Assembly (NCBI GenBank): GCA_030524555.1
Contig: JAUNGK010000004.1
Location: 1 to 63,960, forward strand
Length of the DNA stretch: 63,960 bases
Direction: 5' to 3'
Source of the DNA: Bacillota bacterium
GTDB taxonomy: Bacteria; Bacillota; Clostridia; Lachnospirales; Lachnospiraceae
In this document: piece after piece, positions 24,694 to 33,964 of the stretch
How the letters are laid out: every line of letters begins with the position of its first letter
How positions within the stretch are numbered: position 1 is the first letter of the stretch
Program-made: the position numbers and the translations under genes
Notes under the pieces: model-generated
Database searches by the model: none
Told to the model about the DNA's origin: nothing
What the model saw: the letters and a program-made list of their open reading frames with translations, nothing else

Positions 24694-26451
24694 ATGAAGA
24701 AAATTATTAAAAAGCTGATGGTGCTGCTTGATAAGCAGCAAAAAAGAATTATGGTACTTTTGGTTGTGCTGATGCTGATAGGCGCAGTTTTGGAGACATT
24801 GGGTGTTTCACTGGTTATGCCTGTTATGTATGTGGTGACGGACGAGCATGCGGTGGAAAACAAGAAATATCTTCAGGTGCTTTGCGACGTGCTGCATATA
24901 GGCTATGATGATACGAGGATGCTGATTATAGTCACCGTACTGGCTTTAGCGGCGGTGTTTGTCATAAAGAATGCATTTTTGTTTTTTCAGCAGAAAGCGC
25001 AGCTTAAGTTTGTTTATACCAATCAGTTTGCCACATCCAGAAAAATGATGATCAATTTTATGGAACGGCCTTACGAATATTATTTGAATGCGGATACCTC
25101 CGTCATTCAGAGAAGTATTACCTCTGATGTAAACAATATGTATGGATTGATTTTGGCACTGCTGCAGCTGTGCAGCGAGGCAATTGTGTTTGTGTGTCTG
25201 GTGGCAGTGAGCTTTGCTACGGATGTCTGGATGACGGTTACCGTAACAGTGCTGCTGGTGGTAGTGCTTGCTGTGATTAAATGCATTTTAAAACCCATTA
25301 TGAAAAGAGCCGGTGAGGAAAATCAGGATTATTACAGCGGACTTTATAAATGGATTGAACAGTCTGTTATGGGCATTAAGGAAATTAAGGTAGCAGGTAA
25401 AGAAAATTATTTCATTAATGAATATGCCAAGTGCGGAGCCGGTTATGTAGGCGCTGTACAGAGATACAATCTGTATAATGCAACTCCCCGGCTTTTGATT
25501 GAAACGGTAGCAATTGTGGGTATGCTTTTGTATATGATGATTCAGCTCCTTAACGGAACCGCAGTGGAAAATATCATGCCTCAGGTGGCGGCGCTTGCGG
25601 TAGCGGCAATGAGACTGATTCCCTGTGCCAACAGAATTAACAATTATTTAACCTCCATTGCTTATTTTGAACCGTTCTTTATGGGAGTCAGCGATAATTT
25701 ACAGGATGAGATCAGGGATGAAAATATTAATTATGATGAAGAGGCATATAAGCATAAAATAGAAGTAGAGAAGCTTGAAATCAGAAGCAGCATTCAGCTT
25801 AAGGATATTGTGTATAAATATCCCAACTCGGAGGTGCTTATTTTTGATCATGCGGATATGGAGATCCCTATAGGAAAATCTGTGGGAATTGTGGGAACCT
25901 CCGGCGCGGGAAAGACTACGGTGGTGGATATTCTTCTTGGACTTTTACAGCTGCAGGAAGGGGAGATTCTGGCAGATGGAATAGAAGTAAGGGAGCATTA
26001 TCAGTCGTGGCTTAAGAATATCGGTTATATTCCCCAGACTATTTTTATGGTGGATTCCAGCATTCGAAAGAATGTGGCTTTTGGATATGCGGATGAGGAT
26101 ATTGATGATGAGAAGGTGTGGCGTGCACTTAGGGAAGCACAGCTGGATGAATTTGTAAGAGGGCTTCCTGAGGGGCTTGATACCAGCATCGGGGAAAGAG
26201 GAATTCGCATCTCAGGCGGGCAGCGTCAGAGAATTGGCATTGCCAGAGCTTTGTTTGAGGATCCGGAGGTATTGGTGCTTGACGAGGCTACCTCTGCCCT
26301 GGATAACGATACAGAGGCGGCTATTATGGATTCCATCAACAGGCTGCACGGGAAAAAGACGCTTATTATCATCGCCCATAGACTCCAAACCATTGAAAAG
26401 TGTGACATGGTATATCGGGTAGAGCATGGGAAGGTAGCCAGAGAACGCTGA
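24694..26451 (+). CDS. ABC exporter, PglK/MsbA-like glycolipid flippase
   Basis: The 585-residue half-transporter has a six-helix membrane domain (about 1-330) and an ATPase domain with Walker A GTSGAGKTT, signature ISGGQRQRIGIARAL, Walker B VLVLDEATSALD and H-loop IIIAHRL. The N-terminal pattern GAVLETLGVSLVMPVM resembles PglK, which flips undecaprenyl-diphosphate oligosaccharides. No Wzx flippase is seen in the window, so this is the best candidate for moving lipid-linked glycans across the membrane. It heads the plus-strand locus behind a good promoter. Confidence 0.88.
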   Translation: MKKIIKKLMVLLDKQQKRIMVLLVVLMLIGAVLETLGVSLVMPVMYVVTDEHAVENKKYLQVLCDVLHIGYDDTRMLIIVTVLALAAVFVIKNAFLFFQQKAQLKFVYTNQFATSRKMMINFMERPYEYYLNADTSVIQRSITSDVNNMYGLILALLQLCSEAIVFVCLVAVSFATDVWMTVTVTVLLVVVLAVIKCILKPIMKRAGEENQDYYSGLYKWIEQSVMGIKEIKVAGKENYFINEYAKCGAGYVGAVQRYNLYNATPRLLIETVAIVGMLLYMMIQLLNGTAVENIMPQVAALAVAAMRLIPCANRINNYLTSIAYFEPFFMGVSDNLQDEIRDENINYDEEAYKHKIEVEKLEIRSSIQLKDIVYKYPNSEVLIFDHADMEIPIGKSVGIVGTSGAGKTTVVDILLGLLQLQEGEILADGIEVREHYQSWLKNIGYIPQTIFMVDSSIRKNVAFGYADEDIDDEKVWRALREAQLDEFVRGLPEGLDTSIGERGIRISGGQRQRIGIARALFEDPEVLVLDEATSALDNDTEAAIMDSINRLHGKKTLIIIAHRLQTIEKCDMVYRVEHGKVARER

Positions 26452-26475
26452 AATTAGAAAAGGCAGGTGAGCGGA

Positions 26476-27630
26476 ATGACGGAAAACAAACGTATGGCAA
26501 ATTATGAGCTGCTTAGAGCTGTGGCTATGGTCATGGTAGTCATTCTGCATTTTGTTGCCCGTTCCGAAAATCTGGTTGAACTTGATGAGCCTGTTACGGG
26601 CAGCAGGCTTGCGGGTACGGTGTTGGAGTTTTTGGCTATAGCGGCGGTGAATACCTATGTGTTAATCAGCGGCTATTTTGGAGTAAAGAGCAGCTTTCGC
26701 CCTTCTAAGGCAGTGGCGCTGCTTTTGCAGATATGGTTCTATGCACTGCTTATCCCCTGCGTTTTAATGGCGGCGGGGCTGCCCACCAAGGGAGCGGAGC
26801 TGGGAATATATGGATGGATACAGTATTTATTTCCGGTAGAGACAGAGCATTACTGGTTTGCAACCTCTTATTTCATGCTGTATCTGCTGACGCCGGTTTT
26901 AAATGCAGCCGTAAGGGCTATGTCCAGACGGCAGCTGCAGCTTGTGCTTGGCGGGCTTCTGATTCTGTTTAGCGGCATTAAGAGTATCAGTCCTGTGATG
27001 TTTGCTTTTGACCGGTATGGCTACGATCTGCCGTGGTTTATCTGCGTATATCTTGTGGCAGCGTATTTGGGCTTATACGGCTTTCCGTTTTTTGAAAAGT
27101 GGAGCTGGTTTCTGTATGCGGGAAGCAGCCTGGTTTGTCTTTTGGTGAACATGGGAATGTATGCTCTGGCACAGAGGTGGGACAGCTTTCGTTATTATTT
27201 CACAGTGCCTTATCACTATAATTATATTTTTTGCCTGACTGCGGCGATTGGTTTGTTTTATGGATTTTCAAAGCTTCACATTAAGGAAGGTAAGGTTGCA
27301 GAGGCAATCAGACGGATCGGAGGACTGTGCTTTGGCGTTTATCTTTTACATGAGCACATTGATCTGCGGTATAGCTGGTATGGCTGGATCAGGGCATTAA
27401 TTAATCCTTCCCGGAAAGAGGGGATCGGGGTATTTTTAGGAGAACTGGCCTGCTGTGTGGTAATTCTTTTTGCCGCAGGTATTTTCGTTGATTATATCAG
27501 AAGCCGTTTGTTTGCGGGGGCAGCTTTATGGTTGAAAAATACAAGAATCAGCCGTTTCTTGGACGGCTGTGATAGAGAAATGGCGGTAAAAGAAGGAAAG
27601 GATAAGGCATATGGGCAAAATCAGGGATAG
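26476..27630 (+). CDS. Acyltransferase 3 family membrane protein
   Basis: This polytopic protein of about 384 residues has about ten membrane helices. The acyltransferase-3 N terminus is NYELLRAVAMVMVVILHF with the conserved histidine at its end, followed by SGYFGVKS. The family acetylates or otherwise acylates surface sugars. ATG at 26476 with GAGCGGA upstream is preferred; GTG at 26467 is also possible. The C-terminal 30 residues are hydrophilic. It overlaps the next gene by 20 bases. Confidence 0.88.
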   Translation: MTENKRMANYELLRAVAMVMVVILHFVARSENLVELDEPVTGSRLAGTVLEFLAIAAVNTYVLISGYFGVKSSFRPSKAVALLLQIWFYALLIPCVLMAAGLPTKGAELGIYGWIQYLFPVETEHYWFATSYFMLYLLTPVLNAAVRAMSRRQLQLVLGGLLILFSGIKSISPVMFAFDRYGYDLPWFICVYLVAAYLGLYGFPFFEKWSWFLYAGSSLVCLLVNMGMYALAQRWDSFRYYFTVPYHYNYIFCLTAAIGLFYGFSKLHIKEGKVAEAIRRIGGLCFGVYLLHEHIDLRYSWYGWIRALINPSRKEGIGVFLGELACCVVILFAAGIFVDYIRSRLFAGAALWLKNTRISRFLDGCDREMAVKEGKDKAYGQNQG

Positions 27631-29449
27631 ATATGAAAAATTCATAGTCAGGATGGAGAAGATACCCTGGCTGCAAAAAGGTCTTCAAAATGTTGTATTT
27701 CCTTTGGTATTGCTGTGCTTTCCACTGGTCAAGGCCAACCAGGGCGTTGATTTGGTGGATACGGGCTACAGTCTGGGAAATTACCGCTTTTTCAGTATAC
27801 AGGGGGGTGTGTGGAACCTTCTTACCTTTTTAGCCAACGTGACAGGCCATCTGTTTTCCCTTCTGCCCTTTGGAGATACCATGCTTGGCATGAAGGTGTA
27901 TACAGGGCTGATTGTCAGCATTTTGGCCCTTTTAGGGTATCGTTTCTTTATGACCAAGATGCCTGCGTGGCTGGCTTTTGCGGGGGAACTGGCGGCAATT
28001 GGTTTTTGCTGGTGTCCTACGGTAATACTTTATAATTATTTAACTTATCTGTTGTTCCTTCTGGGGGCGGTCTTTCTGTTCCGGGGTCTTGCGGGATGCC
28101 GGAATGTCTGCCTTGTGATTGCTGGAGTAATACTGGGAATCAATGTGATGGTGCGCTTTCCCAATAACATTTTGGAGGCAGGTCTTATCTTGGCGCTTTG
28201 GTATTACGGCGGACTGAAAAAGAAGCCGGTAAAGAAGATTGCACAGGAAACAGGGTTGTGCATTGCAGGGTATCTTTCGGCCCTTCTGGTGATGGTGGGA
28301 ATTGTGTCCCTGCTTTACGGAGCGGGAGCGTTCGGGGATATGGTAACGGGTGTTTTCGGAATGGCGGGCAGCGATTCGGACTATACGTTGGGAGAAATGC
28401 TTTTGGCTATTTTAAGCGCCTATAGCCATGGGTTTAAATGGATGCTTTATATGTTTTTGTGTATTCTGCCGGGAATCCCCTTTTTGGTTATGTGGGAAGG
28501 AAAATATCAGATGCTTCGCAAGGTCATATATTGTGTATGTATTCCGGTTTTGTTCTTCGTTCTCGGCAAATGGGGGATGTATAATTTTAAATACTACCAG
28601 AAGGAGTCGGCGCTTCAATGGGGGGCAGTTTTCCTGCTGCTTGCCTTTATGGCGCTTTTCTGGGTACTGTTTACGAGAAGGATGGATGATGAGTGGAGGC
28701 TGATCGGATGTATTGCGCTTATCATGATATTGATTTCACCCCTTGGAAGCAATAATCATATCTGGCCTGTTCTGAATAACCTGTTTTTTATTGCACCGGT
28801 TATTTTGTGGGTGATTTACCGGTTTGTGCGTTGGGGAAGGGTTTATCTGGACGGAACGGGGAAGGTTCCGCTGTTTCCGGTAAAGGCAATGTGCTCCGGT
28901 ATTTTAATTGCATTTTTTATTCAGGCTGTGGGGCTTGGATTTGGTTATGTATTTTTTGACGGTGAAATGGGAGAGCCCAGAAGCTACCGCATTGCTGAAA
29001 ACAGGGTTTTGGACGGAATGCTTACAACCAGTCTGAATGCGGAGGTTTTGGAGGAGATTACCGCTTTCATGACGGAAAATCAGTTAGAATACGGCCAGAA
29101 GGAATTAATTTTGTATGGAAATATTCCCGGTCTTTCCTATTATCTGGATATGCCGCCTGCAATCTATACCACATGGGCGGATCTTGATACCAATTCTCTT
29201 AATCGGCTTTTGGAGGAGCTTTCTGAGATAACGGAAAGCATGGGAAGTGACCAAAAAGAGAGGCCCCTGGTGATTATCACCCCTCAGCTGGACGCATATC
29301 TTGCGGGAAATGAACAGGCTATGAGCTTTTGGGGAACGGATGTGGCATTTTGTGAGCAGGATAAGAAGCTTTCGGCAATTGGCGGGTTCCTTGCTGAAAA
29401 TAAATATGAACAGGTTTTTGCAAATGAAGCTTTTGTTATTTATAGGTAG
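27611..29449 (+). CDS. Large polytopic membrane protein, GT-C-like
   Basis: The 612-residue protein has about 12 predicted membrane helices and a soluble C-terminal domain of about 150 residues. The first extracytoplasmic loop contains two acidic residues (Asp47, Asp50 in NQGVDLVDTGYSL), where GT-C glycosyltransferases carry their catalytic acid. No family name is certain. The context of sugar-synthesis and flippase genes suggests a lipid-phosphate-sugar-dependent transferase acting outside the membrane. It overlaps the upstream acyltransferase gene and is 18 bases from the transaminase gene. Confidence 0.75.
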   Translation: MGKIRDRYEKFIVRMEKIPWLQKGLQNVVFPLVLLCFPLVKANQGVDLVDTGYSLGNYRFFSIQGGVWNLLTFLANVTGHLFSLLPFGDTMLGMKVYTGLIVSILALLGYRFFMTKMPAWLAFAGELAAIGFCWCPTVILYNYLTYLLFLLGAVFLFRGLAGCRNVCLVIAGVILGINVMVRFPNNILEAGLILALWYYGGLKKKPVKKIAQETGLCIAGYLSALLVMVGIVSLLYGAGAFGDMVTGVFGMAGSDSDYTLGEMLLAILSAYSHGFKWMLYMFLCILPGIPFLVMWEGKYQMLRKVIYCVCIPVLFFVLGKWGMYNFKYYQKESALQWGAVFLLLAFMALFWVLFTRRMDDEWRLIGCIALIMILISPLGSNNHIWPVLNNLFFIAPVILWVIYRFVRWGRVYLDGTGKVPLFPVKAMCSGILIAFFIQAVGLGFGYVFFDGEMGEPRSYRIAENRVLDGMLTTSLNAEVLEEITAFMTENQLEYGQKELILYGNIPGLSYYLDMPPAIYTTWADLDTNSLNRLLEELSEITESMGSDQKERPLVIITPQLDAYLAGNEQAMSFWGTDVAFCEQDKKLSAIGGFLAENKYEQVFANEAFVIYR

Positions 29450-29467
29450 AGAAAGGAGTCTTTAGAG

Positions 29468-30598
29468 ATGATAAGATTTAATGTACCTCCTTATACGGGG
29501 ACAGAAATGAAAAATGTGCAGAAGGCAGTGGAGAATATGCATATCTGCGGCGACGGGGAGTTTACCAGAAAGTGCAGCGAATATCTGGAGAAAACCACGG
29601 GGACAGCCAAGTGTCTTCTTACCACATCCTGCACGCAGGCCCTGGAAATGGCGGCGCTTTTGTGCGATATTAAGCCCGGTGATGAGGTTATTCTTCCCTC
29701 CTATACCTTTGTGTCCACCGCAAATGCGTTTGTGCTTCGCGGTGCAGTGCCGGTGTTTGTTGATGTGAGACCGGATACCATGAACATAGACGAAAATCTG
29801 ATTGAAGGGGCAATTACGGAAAAGACCAAGGTTATTTGCGTAGTTCATTATGCAGGAGTTGCCTGTGAAATGGATCGAATTATGGAAATTGCAGATAAGT
29901 ATCATCTTATGGTGGTAGAAGATGCAGCCCAGGCGATTATGAGTACCTATAAGGGAAGGCCGCTTGGCACCATTGGAGATTTTGGATGTCTTAGCTTTCA
30001 TGAGACCAAGAATTTCAGTATGGGAGAGGGCGGCGCTCTTTTAATCAGAGATCCCAGGCATATTGAGGATGCAGAGATTTTGAGAGAAAAGGGAACGGAC
30101 CGGAGCAAATATTTCCGGGGACAGGTGGATAAATACCGTTGGATGAATTACGGTTCGTCTTTTCTTCCCAGTGACATGAATGCGGCATATTTGTACGCCC
30201 AGTTTGAAGTGGCAGACCAGATCAATGACACCCGGCTTTCCAGGTGGAACCAGTATTATGAGCTTTTAAAGCCCCTTCAGGAAGCAGGGAAGATTGAGCT
30301 TCCGGTAATTCCGGAAGGATGTGTGCATAATGCTCATATGTTTTATATTAAGACTAAGGATCTTAAGGAGAGAACTGAGCTGATTCAGTTTATGAAAGAT
30401 AATGATATTTTGACGGTGTTTCATTATGTTCCTCTTCACTCTGCACCTGCGGGACTGAAATTCGGGCGTTTCCATGGGGAGGACCGCTATACCACCAGGG
30501 AAAGTGAACGGCTTGTGCGTCTCCCCATGTTTTATCAGCTGACCGCCAAACAGGTAGATTATATTGCAGGCAAGGTAAAAGAATTTTATGGCGTTTAA
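29468..30598 (+). CDS. wecE: dTDP-4-amino-4,6-dideoxygalactose transaminase (WecE/RffA)
   Basis: This PLP enzyme aminates dTDP-4-keto-6-deoxyglucose to dTDP-Fuc4N, as in enterobacterial common antigen synthesis. The 376 residues match WecE along their length as I recall it: CGDGEFTRKC, YTFVSTANAFVLRGA, VDVRPDTMNIDE, VVHYAGVACEMD, PLP lysine Lys181 in SFHETKN, and the end FHGEDRYTTRESERL. The RmlA and RmlB enzymes that would supply its substrate are not in the window. An acetyltransferase gene 1.9 kb downstream could complete Fuc4NAc. Confidence 0.92.
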   Translation: MIRFNVPPYTGTEMKNVQKAVENMHICGDGEFTRKCSEYLEKTTGTAKCLLTTSCTQALEMAALLCDIKPGDEVILPSYTFVSTANAFVLRGAVPVFVDVRPDTMNIDENLIEGAITEKTKVICVVHYAGVACEMDRIMEIADKYHLMVVEDAAQAIMSTYKGRPLGTIGDFGCLSFHETKNFSMGEGGALLIRDPRHIEDAEILREKGTDRSKYFRGQVDKYRWMNYGSSFLPSDMNAAYLYAQFEVADQINDTRLSRWNQYYELLKPLQEAGKIELPVIPEGCVHNAHMFYIKTKDLKERTELIQFMKDNDILTVFHYVPLHSAPAGLKFGRFHGEDRYTTRESERLVRLPMFYQLTAKQVDYIAGKVKEFYGV

Positions 30599-32417
30599 AG
30601 AGCGATTTGGGAAATGGGAAAACTGGATAGCTGCCCTTGCGGCAGTGGTTATATTAGGACTGTGTGCAGGAGTATTTTTTGATTATTATTATGATCTGAA
30701 TGATGATGTGCTGATGAAGGATATTCTTGCAGGAGTATATACAGGAACACCGGAGGGCCATAACATACAGATGCTTTGGCCGGTCAGCGCCTTGATCAGT
30801 CTGTTTTACCGTATTGCAAGAGGGCTGCCCTGGTATGGTTTGTTTTTGTGCTTGTGCCATTTCGGATGTATTTTTCTGATTGTAAAAAGGGCGGTTTCTC
30901 TTTGCCGGGGAATTTGGGGAAAGGCTGTCATTGCCTTGACTATAGGGCTTTTTTTTGGAACTGTTTTTTTGGAGCATCTTATTTTTGCGCAGTACACTGT
31001 GACCTGCACCCTGCTGGGGGCTGCAGCGGCATTTTTGTTTTATACCACGGAAAGGTGCGAAGAGCCTTCCCTGTTTATCAGAAGGAATATTCCGTCTGTT
31101 TTGCTGGTGGCTTTGGCTTATCTGATCCGCACGGAGATGCTGCTTCTTATTCTGCCCATGATCTGTGTGGCGGGAGTGGCCAGATGGGGAGGAGAAAAGA
31201 AAATTTTCACCAGGGAAAATGCCATCAAATATTTTGGCGTGATCGGCCTGATTCTGGCTGGCCTGCTTCTGGGACAGGCACTTCACATGATTGCTTATGG
31301 CTCCGGGGAATGGAGAACCTTTACCGAGTTTTTTAATAACCGCACTGAGCTTTACGATTTTCAGGCACCTCCTGTTTATGAGGAAAACAAAGATTTTTAT
31401 GAAAGCATAGGACTTTCGGAAAGTGAAAAAATACTGCTGGATAATTATAATTTCGGCATAGATGATGAAATTGATGAAAAAATGGTGGGCGAGATTGCAC
31501 GGTATGCAGGAATGCTTCGAAAGGAGAGAACTTCCTTTTCGGAAAACCTCATAGAGAAGCTGAAAGCCTATTGTTACCGGTTTACCCACGGAGCAAAAGC
31601 CGAAGGAAGTGACTATCCATGGAATTATATCGTGATCTGGGGGTATGCGTCAGTGTTTTTAATGGCGCTTCCAGGAAGAAAGGAAGATCAGCCTTTTGGG
31701 GAAAACGGATATGGAAAGCCATCTGGCAGGAACCTTAAAAATGTATGGAACATTGTATGGAAGCTGGCGCTTTTGTTTCTGGTGCGCACCGGTCTTTGGA
31801 TGTATATATTGTGGGGAGAAAGAGATCCTGTGAGGATCACACATTCCCTGTATCTGATGGAGCTTTCCATTCTTGCGGCCATGGCCTTTGAGCAGTGGAA
31901 GCAGATAGAAAAGGCCCAAACGGGGCGAATACTTGCAGGAATTTCGCTGGCGGCAGCGCTGTTATTGCTCGGAACGGTTTGGCCGGAAAGTGTATACAAG
32001 GTTACTACAGAGCAGCAGCGGCGTGAGGAAGTGAATGCTTCCTACAGGGAGCTGTACGATTATCTTTCGGAGCCGGAGAATAAGGATAATTTCTATTTTA
32101 TTGATGTGTATTCCTCTGTGGCTTATTCGGAGAAAATGTTTGAGAATGTAGATAATTCGCTGGATAATTACGATATTATGGGCGGCTGGGCATGCAAAAG
32201 CCCGCTTTGGAAAAAGAAGCTTGCCGCTTTTGGAATTGACAGCGTGGAGCAGGCGTTAAAGGACAGGGAAGATGTGTATTTCGTGAGAAAAACCAGTGAG
32301 GATATGGAGTGGCTTTGCGCCTATTATGAGGAGCATGGAACCCCTGTGGAGGCAGTACTTGAAAAGACGGTAGCAGGGGAGTTTGAGATTTATTCTGTAA
32401 GGCCTAAGCTAAAATAA
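30588..32417 (+). CDS. Large polytopic membrane protein, GT-C-like
   Basis: The 609-residue protein has about ten membrane helices. The first outside loop is acidic (DLNDDVLMKDILAG, Asp36, Asp39, Asp40), as in GT-C transferases. A soluble C-terminal domain begins near residue 470. Sequence similarity to the proteins at 27611 and 33951 is low by eye, but the layout is the same. It starts inside the wecE gene (11-base overlap), which suggests the transaminase product and this protein act in the same pathway. The exact role is unknown. Confidence 0.75.
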   Translation: MAFKERFGKWENWIAALAAVVILGLCAGVFFDYYYDLNDDVLMKDILAGVYTGTPEGHNIQMLWPVSALISLFYRIARGLPWYGLFLCLCHFGCIFLIVKRAVSLCRGIWGKAVIALTIGLFFGTVFLEHLIFAQYTVTCTLLGAAAAFLFYTTERCEEPSLFIRRNIPSVLLVALAYLIRTEMLLLILPMICVAGVARWGGEKKIFTRENAIKYFGVIGLILAGLLLGQALHMIAYGSGEWRTFTEFFNNRTELYDFQAPPVYEENKDFYESIGLSESEKILLDNYNFGIDDEIDEKMVGEIARYAGMLRKERTSFSENLIEKLKAYCYRFTHGAKAEGSDYPWNYIVIWGYASVFLMALPGRKEDQPFGENGYGKPSGRNLKNVWNIVWKLALLFLVRTGLWMYILWGERDPVRITHSLYLMELSILAAMAFEQWKQIEKAQTGRILAGISLAAALLLLGTVWPESVYKVTTEQQRREEVNASYRELYDYLSEPENKDNFYFIDVYSSVAYSEKMFENVDNSLDNYDIMGGWACKSPLWKKKLAAFGIDSVEQALKDREDVYFVRKTSEDMEWLCAYYEEHGTPVEAVLEKTVAGEFEIYSVRPKLK

Positions 32418-32455
32418 GGCAGAATGCAATGCAGGATAACGGAAGGGCATTAAAT

Positions 32456-32998
32456 ATGGACAGTAAAAGCAGTCTTTCGCCTCTTGTGGGGCGGGATATT
32501 TATCTTAGGATGATGGGACCGGAGGATACGGACAATATTATTATGTGGAGAAATACCGATTTTGTCCGCAAAAATTTTATTTACCGGCAGCCCTTTACCA
32601 GACAGGGGCATGAAGCCTGGACCAGGAATATGATAGAAACGGGAAGGGCGGTTCAGTTTATTATTTGCGAGAAGGATACGGACAGACCGGTAGGAAGCGT
32701 ATATCTTCGGGATATTGATCCGGTTCATAACAAGGCGGAATATGGAATTTTCATAGGAGAAAAGGATGCAACAGGAAAGGGCTATGGGACGCAGGCGGCT
32801 AAGCTGATGCTTTCATATGCTTTTGATACCCTTGGACTTCATAAGCTGATGCTGCGGGTTTTGGCAGATAACCTTCAGGCAAGAAGAAGCTACGAGAAGG
32901 CAGGATTTGTGCAGGAGGCTTATTTAAAGGATGAGGTTTTTCTGGATCAGGAATATAAGGATGTAATTTTGATGGCGGTGATTTCGGGAGGCGTTTGA
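32456..32998 (+). CDS. GNAT-family N-acetyltransferase
   Basis: This acetyl-CoA-dependent transferase of the RimJ/PseH-like GNAT group has the acetyl-CoA loop as KGYGTQAAKLML, preceded by EYGIFIGEKDATG and followed by NLQARRSYEKAGF. The start at 32456 (180 residues) has GGAAGGG eight bases upstream; ATG at 32429 would add nine residues. Its position behind wecE suggests it acetylates the 4-amino group of Fuc4N (a WecD-like role). It could also supply the PseH step missing from the nonulosonic acid module. Sequence alone does not decide. Confidence 0.85.
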   Translation: MDSKSSLSPLVGRDIYLRMMGPEDTDNIIMWRNTDFVRKNFIYRQPFTRQGHEAWTRNMIETGRAVQFIICEKDTDRPVGSVYLRDIDPVHNKAEYGIFIGEKDATGKGYGTQAAKLMLSYAFDTLGLHKLMLRVLADNLQARRSYEKAGFVQEAYLKDEVFLDQEYKDVILMAVISGGV

Positions 32999-33004
32999 AA
33001 AAGT

Positions 33005-33964
33005 ATGGCAAAGATGGTCAGTTTTGTAATTCCCTGTTATAGATCAGAGGAGACATTACCCGGCGTGATAGGGGAAATTAAGGAAAAAATGAAACAAATG
33101 GCAGACTATGCTTACGAGGTGATATTGGTGAATGACTGTTCACCGGATCACACCTTCGAAAGGATTAAGGAGCTGTGCCGGGAAAATCACAATATTACAG
33201 GAATTAATCTGGCGAAAAACTTTGGTCAGCATAGTGCCCTGATGGCGGGATTTCGGTATGCGAAGGGAGATATTATTGTGTGTCTGGATGATGATGGGCA
33301 GACCCCTGCAGATGAAGCAGACAAGCTGATTAAGGCTGTTGAAGACGGAGCGGATGTAGCATATGCCAAATATAGTCATAAACACCATTCGGGCTTTAGA
33401 AATTGGGGTAGCCATATCAATGAGCTGATGACCAGAGTTATGCTGGGAAAACCTAAGGAGCTGTATCTTTCCAGCTATTTTGCAGCAAGAAGGTTTATTA
33501 TTGATGAAGTAGTGAATTATGAATATGCCTATCCTTATGTGATAGGGCTTATTCTCCGCACCACGAAAAATATTGTGAATGTGGAGGTAAATCATAGAGA
33601 CAGATGGACGGGGGAATCCGGATATACTATCGGTAAACTGCTTAATCTGTGGTTTAACGGTTTTACCGCCTTCAGTGTTAAGCCTCTTCGGATTGCAACG
33701 GTGAGCGGCGTGGTCTGTGCGGGTGCGGGATTTCTTTATGGAATTTATACCATCATTAAAAAGATATTTGTTAATCCGCCGGGGCTGGTGACAGGCTTTA
33801 GTGCACTGATGTCGGTGCTGGTATTTATGGGCGGCATGCTGATGCTGATGATGGGAATGGTAGGAGAATATATGGGAAGGATGTATATTTCCATGAACAG
33901 GTCTCCTCAGTATGTGATCCGCGAGGTAGTATCAAAAGAGGAAGCTTTTCATGAACAAGCATAA
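33005..33964 (+). CDS. Polyprenyl-phosphate glycosyltransferase (GtrB/ArnC-like GT2)
   Basis: The 319-residue GT2 has FVIPCYRSEETL, VNDCSPDHTFE and the metal site CLDDDGQTPADE, then a membrane anchor of two helices near residues 235-300. This form transfers a sugar from a nucleotide donor to undecaprenyl phosphate, making the donor used by GT-C enzymes. The next gene, a GT-C-like protein, overlaps it by 14 bases, which fits a donor-maker/transferase pair. Confidence 0.9.
   Translation: MAKMVSFVIPCYRSEETLPGVIGEIKEKMKQMADYAYEVILVNDCSPDHTFERIKELCRENHNITGINLAKNFGQHSALMAGFRYAKGDIIVCLDDDGQTPADEADKLIKAVEDGADVAYAKYSHKHHSGFRNWGSHINELMTRVMLGKPKELYLSSYFAARRFIIDEVVNYEYAYPYVIGLILRTTKNIVNVEVNHRDRWTGESGYTIGKLLNLWFNGFTAFSVKPLRIATVSGVVCAGAGFLYGIYTIIKKIFVNPPGLVTGFSALMSVLVFMGGMLMLMMGMVGEYMGRMYISMNRSPQYVIREVVSKEEAFHEQA

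Noticed and set aside
30654..31589. 311-residue minus-strand open frame
   Set aside because: It lies wholly inside the membrane protein gene at 30588, has a composition typical of an antisense shadow (many Gln, Lys, His, Ser) and no ribosome site or family match.
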